This document shows, in pieces, positions 43,011-50,681 of a stretch of 64,000 nt of DNA. Every line of letters starts with the position of its first letter. The first letter of the stretch is position 1. Below the pieces are notes generated by a model. It searched no databases and was not told the origin of the DNA. It was given only the letters and a program-made list of their open reading frames with translations. A program made the translations under genes and the position numbers. This stretch comes from Streptomyces sp. NRRL B-24484. GTDB lineage: Bacteria > Actinomycetota > Actinomycetes > Streptomycetales > Streptomycetaceae. The stretch is from NCBI RefSeq assembly GCF_000717715.1, contig NZ_JOAI01000039.1:16935-80934 (forward strand), written 5' to 3'.

Positions 43011-43047
43011 GCGCCGGGCCGCACCCTTCGGGGGAGCGGCCCGGCGC
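43011..43047 (+). terminator. Terminator after the third FKBP gene
   Basis: A perfect 12-bp stem (43011-43022 with 43036-43047) and a 13-base loop, 12 bases after the stop. Confidence 0.85.
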
Positions 43048-43160
43048 CGTCGTTGCGGGGGGTCGGCGGGGCTCGGCTTTTGCTCAGCGTGCCCGGACCG
43101 GTACGGTCGGGTCCGCCGGATCACGCGGGGTGCCGGCCGGACGGGACGGGAAGGTCAGCG

Positions 43161-44135
43161 ATGGCGATCGCGAAGGCGGAGCGGTTGATGAACCTCGCCC
43201 TCTGTCTGATGAACACCAGGAGGCCGCTCTCCAAGAAGGAGCTCCGGGAGTCGGTCGAGGCCTACCGGGAAGCCTGGCAGCAGGGCAGCGAGGACGCGTT
43301 CAACCGGATGTTCGAGCGCGACAAGGACGACCTGCGCGAGCTCGGCCTGGTCATCGACGTCGACGAGAACGCGCTGGACGGCGAGATCGGCTACCTGGCC
43401 CGCCGGGACCGCAACCGCCTCCCCGAGATCGTCCTCGACGCCGAGGAGGCCGCCGCCCTCACCCTGGTCGCCCGGGTCTGGCAGCAGGCCAAGATGTCCG
43501 GCGCGGCCAGCGGTGCCCTGCAGAAGCTGCGGGCGGCCGGCGTGCCCTTCGCCGAGGACGCCGAGCACACCGCGCTGCAGCCGCGCATCCCCGCCCGCGA
43601 GGCCGCCTTCGAACCGCTGCTGGTCGCCGCCCGCGACCGGCGCCCGGTCACCTTCGACTACCGCAAGGCCGGCGCCTCCGCCGCCGAGCAGCGCTCCGTG
43701 GAGCCCTGGGCCCTCGAGTGCTGGCGCGGCCACTGGTACCTGGCCGGCTACGACCGCGACCGGCAGAGCGCCCGGGTCTTCCGGCTCAGCCGGATCACCG
43801 GCAAGGTCCGCTCCCGGGCCGGCAGCTTCACCGGTGACGTCCCCGAGCACGTCGACGTGCGCGCCCACGTCGCCCGGTTCGCCGGCGAGGGCGCCGTCAC
43901 CGAGGGCGCCACCGCCACCGTCCGGCTCCGCCGCGGCGCCGCCTTCCCGCTCCGCGGCCGGGCGATCGCCACCACCCGCGTCGACGAGCACTGGGACGAA
44001 CTGGAGATCCCGTACGGCTACGGCCTCGGCGCCGACCTCGCCGAGTTCGGGCCCGACGTCGTCGTCCTCGGACCGGACGACCTGCGGGCGGACGTCATCG
44101 ACCGGCTGCGCGCCGTCGCCGGAGTGGGGGAGTAA
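43161..44135 (+). CDS. pafB: WYL-domain transcriptional regulator PafB
   Basis: A 324-residue regulator with an N-terminal winged helix-turn-helix (AIAKAERLMNLALCLMNTRR), a central WYL domain (VEPWALECWRGHWYLAGYDR, the WYL signature region) and a C-terminal extension. In mycobacteria PafB and PafC form a heterodimer that activates DNA-damage genes; despite the name they are not proteasome factors. ATG 43161 follows GGGAAGG. Only 4 bases separate it from pafC, so both are made together. Confidence 0.93.
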   Translation: MAIAKAERLMNLALCLMNTRRPLSKKELRESVEAYREAWQQGSEDAFNRMFERDKDDLRELGLVIDVDENALDGEIGYLARRDRNRLPEIVLDAEEAAALTLVARVWQQAKMSGAASGALQKLRAAGVPFAEDAEHTALQPRIPAREAAFEPLLVAARDRRPVTFDYRKAGASAAEQRSVEPWALECWRGHWYLAGYDRDRQSARVFRLSRITGKVRSRAGSFTGDVPEHVDVRAHVARFAGEGAVTEGATATVRLRRGAAFPLRGRAIATTRVDEHWDELEIPYGYGLGADLAEFGPDVVVLGPDDLRADVIDRLRAVAGVGE

Positions 44136-44139
44136 GGCC

Positions 44140-45096
44140 ATGAGCAATGCGATCGACCAGACCCGGCGGATGCTCTCGCTGGTCACCTACCTGCGCGAGC
44201 GCCCCGGCGCCGAGGTGGCCGAGGTCGCCCGCGCCTTCGGCATCACCGAGCGCGAGCTGATCGGCGACCTCAACGTGCTGCCGATGTGCGGCACCAGCTT
44301 CCGCGGCGGCGACCTGCTCGACATCGACACCGACGGCGACCGGATCTGGTGGCACAACGTCGACGACGTCGCCCAGCCGCTGCGCCTGGCCGCCGACGAG
44401 GCCACCGCCCTGCTGGTCGCCGCCCGCGCGGTGGCCGGCCTGCCGGGCCTGCGCCGCCGCGACCGGGAGGCGCTCACCCGCGCCGTCACCAAGATCGAGG
44501 ACGCGGCCGGCGAGAGCGCCGAGTCCAGCGCCCGGGTCGGTGTCACCTTCGAGGCCGAGGGCCAGGTCTTCGCCGACATCGACCGCGCGCTCACCGAGGG
44601 CCGCCGGCTCTGGCTGCGCTACTGGTCGCACGGCCGCGGCGGCATGACCGAGCGCGAGGTCGACCCGATCCGCCTGGTCACCGAGGGCCACACCTACCTC
44701 GAGGCCTGGTGCCGCACCTCCGAGGACCGCCGGATCTTCCGGCTGGACCGGGTCGCCGAGATCAAGGTGCTCGACGAGCCGGCCGACCCGCCGCGGATCG
44801 AGCCGCGCGACCTGTCCGCCGGCCTGGTCAACCCGGCCGCCGACGACCCCGAGGTGATCGTCGAGGTCGGCCCCGGCGGCCGCTGGGTCGCCGAGTACTA
44901 CACCCACGACAAGGCCGAGGAACTGCCCGACGGCGGGCTGCGGATCACCCTGCGCAGCGCCGACCCGTCCGGGCTGCGCCCGCTCGCCCTCCGGCTCGGC
45001 CGCGACGGCCGGATCGTCTCCCCGCCCGCCCTCGCCGAGCAGGCCCGCGAGGCGGCCCGCGCGGCCCTCGCCGGCTACCCGGAGGGGCAGGCCTGA
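44140..45096 (+). CDS. pafC: WYL-domain transcriptional regulator PafC
   Basis: A 318-residue partner of PafB with the same plan: N-terminal winged helix (IDQTRRMLSLVTYLRERPGA), WYL domain (YWSHGRGGMTEREVDPIRLV, EAWCRTSEDRRIFRLDRV) and C-terminal WCX-like extension. It is expected to sense a DNA-damage-related ligand together with PafB and help RNA polymerase at RecA-independent damage promoters. Tight spacing (4 bases) with pafB and 3 bases to the next small gene indicates one operon. Confidence 0.93.
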   Translation: MSNAIDQTRRMLSLVTYLRERPGAEVAEVARAFGITERELIGDLNVLPMCGTSFRGGDLLDIDTDGDRIWWHNVDDVAQPLRLAADEATALLVAARAVAGLPGLRRRDREALTRAVTKIEDAAGESAESSARVGVTFEAEGQVFADIDRALTEGRRLWLRYWSHGRGGMTEREVDPIRLVTEGHTYLEAWCRTSEDRRIFRLDRVAEIKVLDEPADPPRIEPRDLSAGLVNPAADDPEVIVEVGPGGRWVAEYYTHDKAEELPDGGLRITLRSADPSGLRPLALRLGRDGRIVSPPALAEQAREAARAALAGYPEGQA

Positions 45097-45099
45097 CCG

Positions 45100-45330
45100 G
45101 TGGCGTACGGCACCAGATTCCAGGTCTACTGCGCGCAGTGCCGGGAGAAGGTCGAGCTGCCGGCCGAGGACTTCCGGCTGGTGCTCGGCCCCACCCGGGA
45201 GCGCACCTTCTACGGCTTCGTCTGCCCGGAGTGCGGGGCGTCCGTCCGCAAGCCGGCCGGGGAGAAGATCGTGCAGGCGATGACGGCGGCCGGGGTCAGC
45301 ACGATGCGCCTGCTGCCGGTCGAGGGCTGA
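45100..45330 (+). CDS. Small zinc-ribbon protein
   Basis: A 76-residue protein, GTG start 3 bases after the pafC stop. Two CxxC pairs (YCAQC at about 10-14 and CPEC at about 42-45) form a probable zinc ribbon. It is conserved beside pafBC in streptomycetes, as far as I recall, but its role is unknown; DNA, RNA or protein binding is possible. GAGGGG inside the pafC end can serve as ribosome binding site. Confidence 0.75.
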   Translation: MAYGTRFQVYCAQCREKVELPAEDFRLVLGPTRERTFYGFVCPECGASVRKPAGEKIVQAMTAAGVSTMRLLPVEG

Positions 45331-45338
45331 CCGGGCGG

Positions 45339-45344
45339 TAGGGT
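45339..45344 (+). promoter_or_regulatory. -10 box of the small membrane protein gene
   Basis: TAGGGT lies 7 bases before ATG 45352 with no ribosome binding site, so a leaderless mRNA is likely. Confidence 0.45.
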
Positions 45345-45351
45345 CGTGGCC

Positions 45352-45516
45352 ATGCCGTGGACCCTCACCGCCGCCGTCCTGCTGGCCACCGCCGGTCTGC
45401 TCGTCCTGGGCGTGCTCGCCGTCCGGCTCTGGGCCGACGTCCGCTCGCTGGCCCGCGAGGTGGACTCGGCCTCGCGCGCACTGGCCGCCGCGGCCGCCGA
45501 TCTGCCGGGACGCTGA
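45352..45516 (+). CDS. Small single-span membrane protein
   Basis: A 54-residue reading frame with one strong hydrophobic span (TAAVLLATAGLLVLGVLAV, about 6-24) followed by an amphipathic helix (WADVRSLAREVDSASRALAA). The bacterial-type -10 box 7 bases upstream supports expression. Small proteins with this plan occur between pafBC and tatAC in streptomycetes. The helix after the span recalls TatA in outline, but the FGxxxLP motif is absent. Function unknown. Confidence 0.6.
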   Translation: MPWTLTAAVLLATAGLLVLGVLAVRLWADVRSLAREVDSASRALAAAAADLPGR

Positions 45517-45705
45517 CTCTCCCCGGGACGCTGGCCCTGCCCGGCCGCCGACCCGCCCGGAACACCGGTCGCCCGGAACGCCGATCGCCCGTGCCGATGG
45601 GGCCGCCCGGGCCGGTGACCCGGCCGGGTACCCTTCGTGGAAGGCCCCGCGGTGCGGCCGGGGCCGCAGTGGGACGGCGGGTGCCGGGCGGCAGCCGGCA
45701 ACGAC

Positions 45706-45711
45706 TACCAT
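45706..45711 (+). promoter_or_regulatory. Possible -10 box of tatA
   Basis: TACCAT lies about 50 bases upstream of tatA in a 240-base gap that otherwise holds no gene. GAGGGA (45741-45746) follows as ribosome binding site. Confidence 0.3.
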
Positions 45712-45758
45712 CGCCCGCAACGGGGAGGACGCGCCCCGCTGAGGGAATGGTGGTGCAC

Positions 45759-46031
45759 ATGCGCATCTCGCCGACGGCGATCCTGGTGGTCGCGGTCCTC
45801 GCGGTGCTGCTCTTCGGGGCGAAACGCCTGCCGGACGCCGCGCGGGCCCTCGGCCGGACGTTGCGCATCCTGCGCAGCGAGGCCAGGGCCCTGCGGACGG
45901 ACGGCGCCGGTGCGCCGCCGCAGGCCCGGCCCGCGGCGGAGCCGGCACCGATGACGATCAAGCGGGCACCCGGGTCGGGCGACGCCCGTCCGGTCGGTGC
46001 CGCCGACCACGGCGCGGCCCCACGGGGCTGA
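45759..46031 (+). CDS. tatA: Twin-arginine translocase subunit TatA
   Basis: A 90-residue TatA-family protein: an N-terminal membrane span (PTAILVVAVLAVLLFGA, about 4-20), the conserved hinge FGAKRLPDAARALG, an amphipathic helix, and a disordered Pro/Ala tail. TatA oligomers form the passage for folded proteins with twin-arginine signals, such as the glycosidase remnant at 6.9 kb. ATG 45759 matches the family start; GTG 45753, better spaced from GAGGGA, would add two residues. tatC follows by 67 bases; no tatB is in the window. Confidence 0.9.
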   Translation: MRISPTAILVVAVLAVLLFGAKRLPDAARALGRTLRILRSEARALRTDGAGAPPQARPAAEPAPMTIKRAPGSGDARPVGAADHGAAPRG

Positions 46032-46098
46032 GCCGGCACCCACGGCCATCGGGGGCCCGCCGTCCGGCGGGCTCCGTCGTACGAGTTGAGGACCGGGC

Positions 46099-47040
46099 TT
46101 GAGCAAGTCTTCCAAGGCGCCGAAGCCGCCGAAGGACCCCGAGGGCCGGATGGCGCTCGCCGACCACCTGCGCGAGCTCCGCAACCGGGTGGTCAAGTCG
46201 GTCCTGGCCATCGTGATCACCACGATCGTGGCGTTCTACTTCCACCGCGAGCTCACCAACTTCCTGCTCGAGCCACTCCCCTCCTGCGGCGAGAAGGGCC
46301 TGACAGCCACCGGCGAGCGGTGCGGCGTGGTGTCTACCATCGGCCTGCTGACGCCCTTCACCCTCGCGCTTAAGGTCAGCCTCACGGCCGGCGTGGTCGC
46401 GGCCACCCCGGTGTGGCTGTACCAGCTCTGGGCGTTCGTTGCGCCGGGCCTGCACAAGCACGAGCGCAAGTACTCGATGAGCTTCCTGGCGGCGGGCGTC
46501 CCGCTTTTCCTTTCGGGTGCGGTCCTCGCCTACCTGATCCTGCCCGCCACGGCGGAGATGCTGATTTCCTTCGCGCCGACCGAGACCGTGCCGATCATGC
46601 CGGCCGAGGACTACCTCGACGTGGTGACCCGGATGGTGCTGGTCTTCGGTGGCGCCTTCGAGCTGCCACTGCTGCTGGTGATGCTCAACATGATCGGCGT
46701 GCTGAGCGGCAAGCGGCTGCTCGGCTGGTGGCGCGGCATGGTCATGGGCATCACGGTCTTCGCCGCCTTCGCCACGCCCAGCGCCGACCCGCTGAGCATG
46801 CTCGCGCTGGCCGCGCCGATCTGGGCGCTGTACTTCCTTGCGGCAGGCATCGCGCTGCTCAACGACCGCCGCCGGGCGAAGCGGAACCCGGACGCCGGGC
46901 TGAGCGACGAGGAGGCCTCCCACGTGGACCTCTCCGTCGAGGGCGTGGACGGCCCGGAGTCGATCGAGGCCTCGGCCGCCCCGGATGCGCCCGCCCCGGT
47001 GCCGGCCGCCCGCACCGAGCAGATGGACGACATCACCTGA
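46099..47040 (+). CDS. tatC: Twin-arginine translocase subunit TatC
   Basis: A 313-residue inner-membrane protein with six membrane spans that recognises twin-arginine signal peptides. The cytoplasmic N-terminus DHLRELRNRVVKS contains the conserved E-LR-R element; FVAPGLHKHERKY and the periplasmic loops are typical. The C-terminus is a long acidic, disordered tail. The start appears to be TTG 46099, with GAGGA 7 bases upstream; the next in-frame ATG (46150) would remove 17 residues. Codon usage is slightly less GC-biased than the neighbours in places. Confidence 0.95.
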   Translation: MSKSSKAPKPPKDPEGRMALADHLRELRNRVVKSVLAIVITTIVAFYFHRELTNFLLEPLPSCGEKGLTATGERCGVVSTIGLLTPFTLALKVSLTAGVVAATPVWLYQLWAFVAPGLHKHERKYSMSFLAAGVPLFLSGAVLAYLILPATAEMLISFAPTETVPIMPAEDYLDVVTRMVLVFGGAFELPLLLVMLNMIGVLSGKRLLGWWRGMVMGITVFAAFATPSADPLSMLALAAPIWALYFLAAGIALLNDRRRAKRNPDAGLSDEEASHVDLSVEGVDGPESIEASAAPDAPAPVPAARTEQMDDIT

Positions 47041-47061
47041 TCCGTGCGTCCGTGCACCTCA

Positions 47062-47108
47062 CCGGGAGCCCCGGTCCGCCGAACACTCAGGCGGACCGGG
47101 GCTCCCGG
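47062..47108 (+). terminator. Terminator of tatAC
   Basis: A perfect 19-bp stem (47062-47080 with 47090-47108) and a 9-base loop, 21 bases after the stop. It marks the end of the conserved proteasome/Tat block. Confidence 0.92.
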
Positions 47109-47208
47109 CGCTCCGGCGGGTCGGGCGGGGACGTCCCGGTCCGGCGGTTCCGATGCGGTCTGATGGGGAGGAGCCCCGTGCGGGGGCGTCCCGGAGGAGG
47201 CGAGCGGC

Positions 47209-47574
47209 ATGCCGAAGGCGGCCACGCAGGGGCCGGCCGAGGAGGGCGCGCCCGTCCTCGCCCGGCGCGGCGAACTGGAGGGCTGGACGGTCGACCACGT
47301 CGAGTTCCGGCAGCCGGTGGACGGCGCGGCCGTCATGGCGGGTCTGCCCGGCGGCTGCAGCTGTCCGCACCGGGGGGACGTGCTCCGCGGCCGGACGGCC
47401 TTCCGCTTCGAGGACCACGAGGAGGTCTTCGGGGCGGGCGACGTCTTCCACCTGCCGCCCGGCCACGTGTCGCAGATCGAGGCCGGTACCGAGATCGTCC
47501 AGTTCAGCCCGACCGCGCAGCTGAGGGCCTTCGAGCAGGCGGCGGCCGCGGCCGCCGGGGGTGGGCCGGGGTGA
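47209..47574 (+). CDS. Small cupin-fold protein
   Basis: A 121-residue protein with a single cupin-like beta barrel. FEDHEEVFGAGDVFHLPPGH resembles cupin motif 2, with His residues that could bind metal. CSCPHRGDVLRG may be part of motif 1. The C-terminus is Ala-rich. The role is unknown. ATG 47209 has GGAGG 9 bases upstream. The gene stands between the Tat terminator and the hydroxyproline operon and is not obviously part of either. Confidence 0.7.
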   Translation: MPKAATQGPAEEGAPVLARRGELEGWTVDHVEFRQPVDGAAVMAGLPGGCSCPHRGDVLRGRTAFRFEDHEEVFGAGDVFHLPPGHVSQIEAGTEIVQFSPTAQLRAFEQAAAAAAGGGPG

Positions 47575-47595
47575 CCCTTCCCAGCCGCTGAACCA

Positions 47596-47608
47596 TGTGA
47601 CATATTAC
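47596..47608 (+). promoter_or_regulatory. GntR-type operator, site 1
   Basis: TGTGACATATTAC contains GTGACAT-AT-TA and overlaps the probable -10 box (CATATT) just before GTG 47613. The same word occurs at sites 2 and 3. With the start codon 5 bases away, the mRNA is probably leaderless. Confidence 0.6.
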
Positions 47609-47612
47609 TGCT

Positions 47613-48809
47613 GTGCTCACGCAACCCAGCCACGACGTCGTGGTGATCGGCGCCGGTGTCGTCGGCGCCGCCTGCGCCTACTACGCCGCCCGCGCCGGCC
47701 TGCGGGTCGCCGTCGTCGACCGCGGCCCGGTGGCCGGCGGCACGACCGGCGCCGGCGAGGGCAACCTGCTCGTCTCCGACAAGGAGCCCGGCCCCGAACT
47801 CGACCTCGCGCTGCTCTCCACCGGCCTCTGGCACGACCTCGCCGAGGAGTTCGGACCGGCCGTCGAGTACGAGCCGAAGGGCGGCCTGGTGGTGGCCGCC
47901 GCACCCGCCGGCCTCGACGCCCTGCGCGGCTTCGCCGCCCGGCAGCGGGCGGTCGGGGTGCAGGCCGAGGAGGTCCCCGCCGACGGGCTGCCCGCCCTCG
48001 AACCGCACCTCGCGCCGGGCCTCGCCGGCGGCGTCCACTACCCGCAGGACGCCCAGGTCCAGCCCGCCCTCGCCGCCGCCCACCTGCTGCGCGCCTCCGG
48101 CGCCGACCGCCACCTCGGCGAGGCCGTCCGGGCGCTGCGGACGACCGCCGCCGGCGCGGTGTGCGGCGTGGTCACCGACCGGCGGGAGCTCGCCGCCGGC
48201 GCGGTGGTCAACGCCGCCGGCACCTGGGGCGGCGAGATCGCCGCCCTGGCCGGCGTCGACCTGCCGGTGATGCCGCGGCGCGGCTTCGTCCTCGTCACCG
48301 AGCCGCTTCCGCGGATCGTCCGGCACAAGGTGTACGCGGCGGACTACGTGGCCGACGTCGCCAGCGGCTCGGCCGCCCTGCAGACCTCCGCGGTGGTCGA
48401 GGGCACGCCCGCCGGGCCGGTGCTGATCGGCGCCAGCCGGGAACGGGTCGGCTTCGACCGCGCCCTGTCGGTGGAGGTGCTGCAGCGGCTCGCCGCGCAG
48501 GCCGCAGCGCTGTTCCCGGTGCTCCGCGGGGTCGCCGTCCAGCGCGCCTACCGCGGGTTCCGCCCCTACCTGCCGGACCACCTGCCCGCCGTCGGCGCCG
48601 ACCCCCGGGTGCCCGGGCTGTACCACGCCTGCGGCCACGAGGGGGCCGGCATCGGGCTCGCCCCCGCCACCGGCCTGCTGATCGCCCAGCAGCTCACCGG
48701 GCAGCCGACCGCGCTCGACCCGGCGCCGTTCCGCGCCGACCGCTTCGCGGACCCCGCACCTGCAGGGGCCGCCACCGAGCCGTCCGTCACCGATCGAGGA
48801 GAGGCATGA
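47613..48809 (+). CDS. D-hydroxyproline dehydrogenase, FAD-dependent beta subunit
   Basis: A 398-residue flavoprotein of the D-amino-acid-oxidase/glycine-oxidase fold. The FAD-binding start VVVIGAGVVGAACAYYAA, the GTTGAGEGN loop, and the late YRGFRPYLPDHLPAVG and GHEGAGIGLAPATG segments are typical of the catalytic subunit of multi-subunit D-hydroxyproline dehydrogenases. It would oxidise cis-4-hydroxy-D-proline to pyrroline-4-hydroxy-2-carboxylate. It is translationally coupled (ATGA) to a [2Fe-2S] subunit and then to an NAD/FAD-type alpha subunit. Related enzymes are octopine or opine dehydrogenases; the neighbours favour hydroxyproline. Confidence 0.85.
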   Translation: MLTQPSHDVVVIGAGVVGAACAYYAARAGLRVAVVDRGPVAGGTTGAGEGNLLVSDKEPGPELDLALLSTGLWHDLAEEFGPAVEYEPKGGLVVAAAPAGLDALRGFAARQRAVGVQAEEVPADGLPALEPHLAPGLAGGVHYPQDAQVQPALAAAHLLRASGADRHLGEAVRALRTTAAGAVCGVVTDRRELAAGAVVNAAGTWGGEIAALAGVDLPVMPRRGFVLVTEPLPRIVRHKVYAADYVADVASGSAALQTSAVVEGTPAGPVLIGASRERVGFDRALSVEVLQRLAAQAAALFPVLRGVAVQRAYRGFRPYLPDHLPAVGADPRVPGLYHACGHEGAGIGLAPATGLLIAQQLTGQPTALDPAPFRADRFADPAPAGAATEPSVTDRGEA

Positions 48810-49126
48810 CCGCGGACCGCACCCCCGCCCGGCTGGCCGATGCCAGGCCGGGGCCGGGCCACACCATCGAGTTCGACGGCCGGCCGGTGCCCGCGCTGCC
48901 CGGCCAGAGCATCGCCGCCGCGCTGTGGGCCGACGGCGTCCTGGCCTGGCGCCGCACCCGGGTCGGCGGCCGGCCGCGCGGCGCGTTCTGCGGCATCGGC
49001 GTCTGCTACGACTGCCTCGCCACCGTCGACGGACAGCCCAACCGGCGCACCTGCCTGCTGCCCGCCGAACCCGGCACCGTCGTCACCACCCAGGAGGGAC
49101 ACGGCCGTGCCGACCTCGCCGTCTGA
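48806..49126 (+). CDS. D-hydroxyproline dehydrogenase, [2Fe-2S] gamma subunit
   Basis: A 106-residue ferredoxin-like subunit. Cluster ligands are C62, C67, C70 and C83 (AFCGIGVCYDCLATV and RRTC), the pattern of HcnA-like small subunits. TIEFDGRPVPALPGQSIAAA is the usual first half. It passes electrons between the two flavoprotein subunits. It overlaps the upstream gene by 4 bases and the downstream one by 20, so all three are made together. Confidence 0.88.
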   Translation: MTADRTPARLADARPGPGHTIEFDGRPVPALPGQSIAAALWADGVLAWRRTRVGGRPRGAFCGIGVCYDCLATVDGQPNRRTCLLPAEPGTVVTTQEGHGRADLAV

Positions 49127-50555
49127 CCCGACCCCGCCGCAGCGCGCCCGCACCGCGGAGCCGTACGACCTCGCGGTGATCGGCGCCGGACCCGCCGGGC
49201 TCGCCGCCGCCGTCACCGCCGCCGGGCTCGGGCTGCGCTGCGCCCTGCTGGACACCGCCGAACGCCCCGGCGGCCAGTACTACCGGCACCCCCCGCCCGG
49301 CCTCGGCGCCGCCCGCCCGGACCGCCTGCACCACCACTGGCCCGCCTTCACCGCACTGCTGGCGCGCCTCGACACCCAGGTGCGGGCCGGCCGGATCGAC
49401 CACCTGGCCGGTCACCACGTCTGGACGGCCGAACCCGGCGAACCCTGGCGGCTGCACGCCGTCGTCGGCCCGGCCGGCACCGGCAGCGCGGTCGTCGAGG
49501 CCCGCGACGTGCTGCTCGCCACCGGCGCCTACGAACGCCAGCTGCCCTTCCCCGGCTGGACGCTGCCCGGCGTGGTCACCGCCGGCGGCGCCCAGGCGAT
49601 GCTCAAGGCCGGACTGGTGCTGCCCGGCCGCCGGATCGTGGTGGCCGGCAGCGGCCCGCTGCTGCTCGCCGCCGCCGCCTCGCTCGCCGCGGCCGGCGCC
49701 CGGGTGCCCGCCGTCGTCGAGGCCGGCGACTACCTCGGCTACGCCCGTGCGCCCACCGCGCTCGGCGCCCTGGCCGCCAACCCCGGCAAGCTCGCCGAGG
49801 GTGCCCGGCACGCCGCCCTGCTGCTGCGCCACCGGGTGCGGCTGCGGCCGCGGTCCGCCGTCGTCGAGGTGCACGGCGAGGACCGGGTCACCGGCGTCAC
49901 CGTCGCCCGGCTGGACTCCGCCTGGCGGCCCGTCCCCGGCACCGGGCGGCGGATCGCCTGCGACGCCGTCGCCGTCGGCCACGGACTGCTGCCGCAGATC
50001 GAGCTCGCCACCGAACTCGGCGCCCCCACCCGGACCTGCCCGGACGGCGCCGTCGCGCTCGTCGTCGACGAGCGGCTGCGCACCGGCCTGCCCGGGCTCT
50101 GGGCTGCGGGGGAGACCTGCGGTGTCGGCGGCGCCGACCTCGCCCTGGTCGAGGGCGAGATCGCCGCCCGGGAGATCGCCGGCCGCCCGGTGCCCGCCGC
50201 GCTGCGCGCTGCGCGCCGCCGCCGGCGCGCCTTCGCCGACCTGCTGGCCGCCGCGCACCGCCCGGGGCCCGGCTGGACGGACTGGCTCACCCCGGAGACC
50301 GACGTCTGCCGCTGCGAGGAGGTCCCGGTCGCCCGGATCCGGGAGGCCGTCGAGGAGCTCGGCGCCGGCGACGCCCGGACGGTCAAGCTGCTCACCCGCG
50401 CGGGCATGGGCTGGTGCCAGGGCCGGATGTGCGGCCCCGCGGTCGCCTGCCTCGCCGGCGGCGGTGAGCCGCGGCCCGACAGCCGCCCGCTGGCCTGCCC
50501 CGTCCCGCTCGCGCAGCTCGCCGACACCGTTCCGCGGCCGCCGGACGGTCCCTGA
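49107..50555 (+). CDS. D-hydroxyproline dehydrogenase, alpha subunit (FAD/NAD-type)
   Basis: A 482-residue flavoprotein of the pyridine-nucleotide-disulfide-oxidoreductase fold, like HcnB and opine dehydrogenase alpha subunits. Two Rossmann motifs are visible, AVIGAGPAGLAAAV (about 23-36) and IVVAGSGPLLLAAA. LWAAGETCGVGGADLALVEG closes the FAD site. The C-terminal region holds a BFD-like [2Fe-2S] site: C401, C403, C437 and C442 (CRCEE and CQGRMC). GTG 49107 with GGAGGG upstream lies inside the preceding gene. It probably passes electrons on to the respiratory chain. Confidence 0.85.
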   Translation: MPTSPSDPTPPQRARTAEPYDLAVIGAGPAGLAAAVTAAGLGLRCALLDTAERPGGQYYRHPPPGLGAARPDRLHHHWPAFTALLARLDTQVRAGRIDHLAGHHVWTAEPGEPWRLHAVVGPAGTGSAVVEARDVLLATGAYERQLPFPGWTLPGVVTAGGAQAMLKAGLVLPGRRIVVAGSGPLLLAAAASLAAAGARVPAVVEAGDYLGYARAPTALGALAANPGKLAEGARHAALLLRHRVRLRPRSAVVEVHGEDRVTGVTVARLDSAWRPVPGTGRRIACDAVAVGHGLLPQIELATELGAPTRTCPDGAVALVVDERLRTGLPGLWAAGETCGVGGADLALVEGEIAAREIAGRPVPAALRAARRRRRAFADLLAAAHRPGPGWTDWLTPETDVCRCEEVPVARIREAVEELGAGDARTVKLLTRAGMGWCQGRMCGPAVACLAGGGEPRPDSRPLACPVPLAQLADTVPRPPDGP

Positions 50556-50643
50556 ACCGGCTGCCGGACGGCCCCCGCGCCGGACGGCCGGTCCGGCCCG
50601 CACACCGGTCGGCGGGTCGCCCTTGTGGCGGCTCGCGAAGGTT

Positions 50644-50658
50644 TATAAAATGTCACAC
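50644..50658 (+). promoter_or_regulatory. GntR-type operator, site 2
   Basis: On the minus strand this reads GTGTGACATTTTATA, again GTGACAT-TT-TA (50646-50656). It overlaps TATAAA (50644-50649), the likely -10 box of the deaminase operon; GGAG precedes ATG 50682. Confidence 0.6.
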
Positions 50659-50681
50659 CTCACCACTCAGGAGCGAACCCC

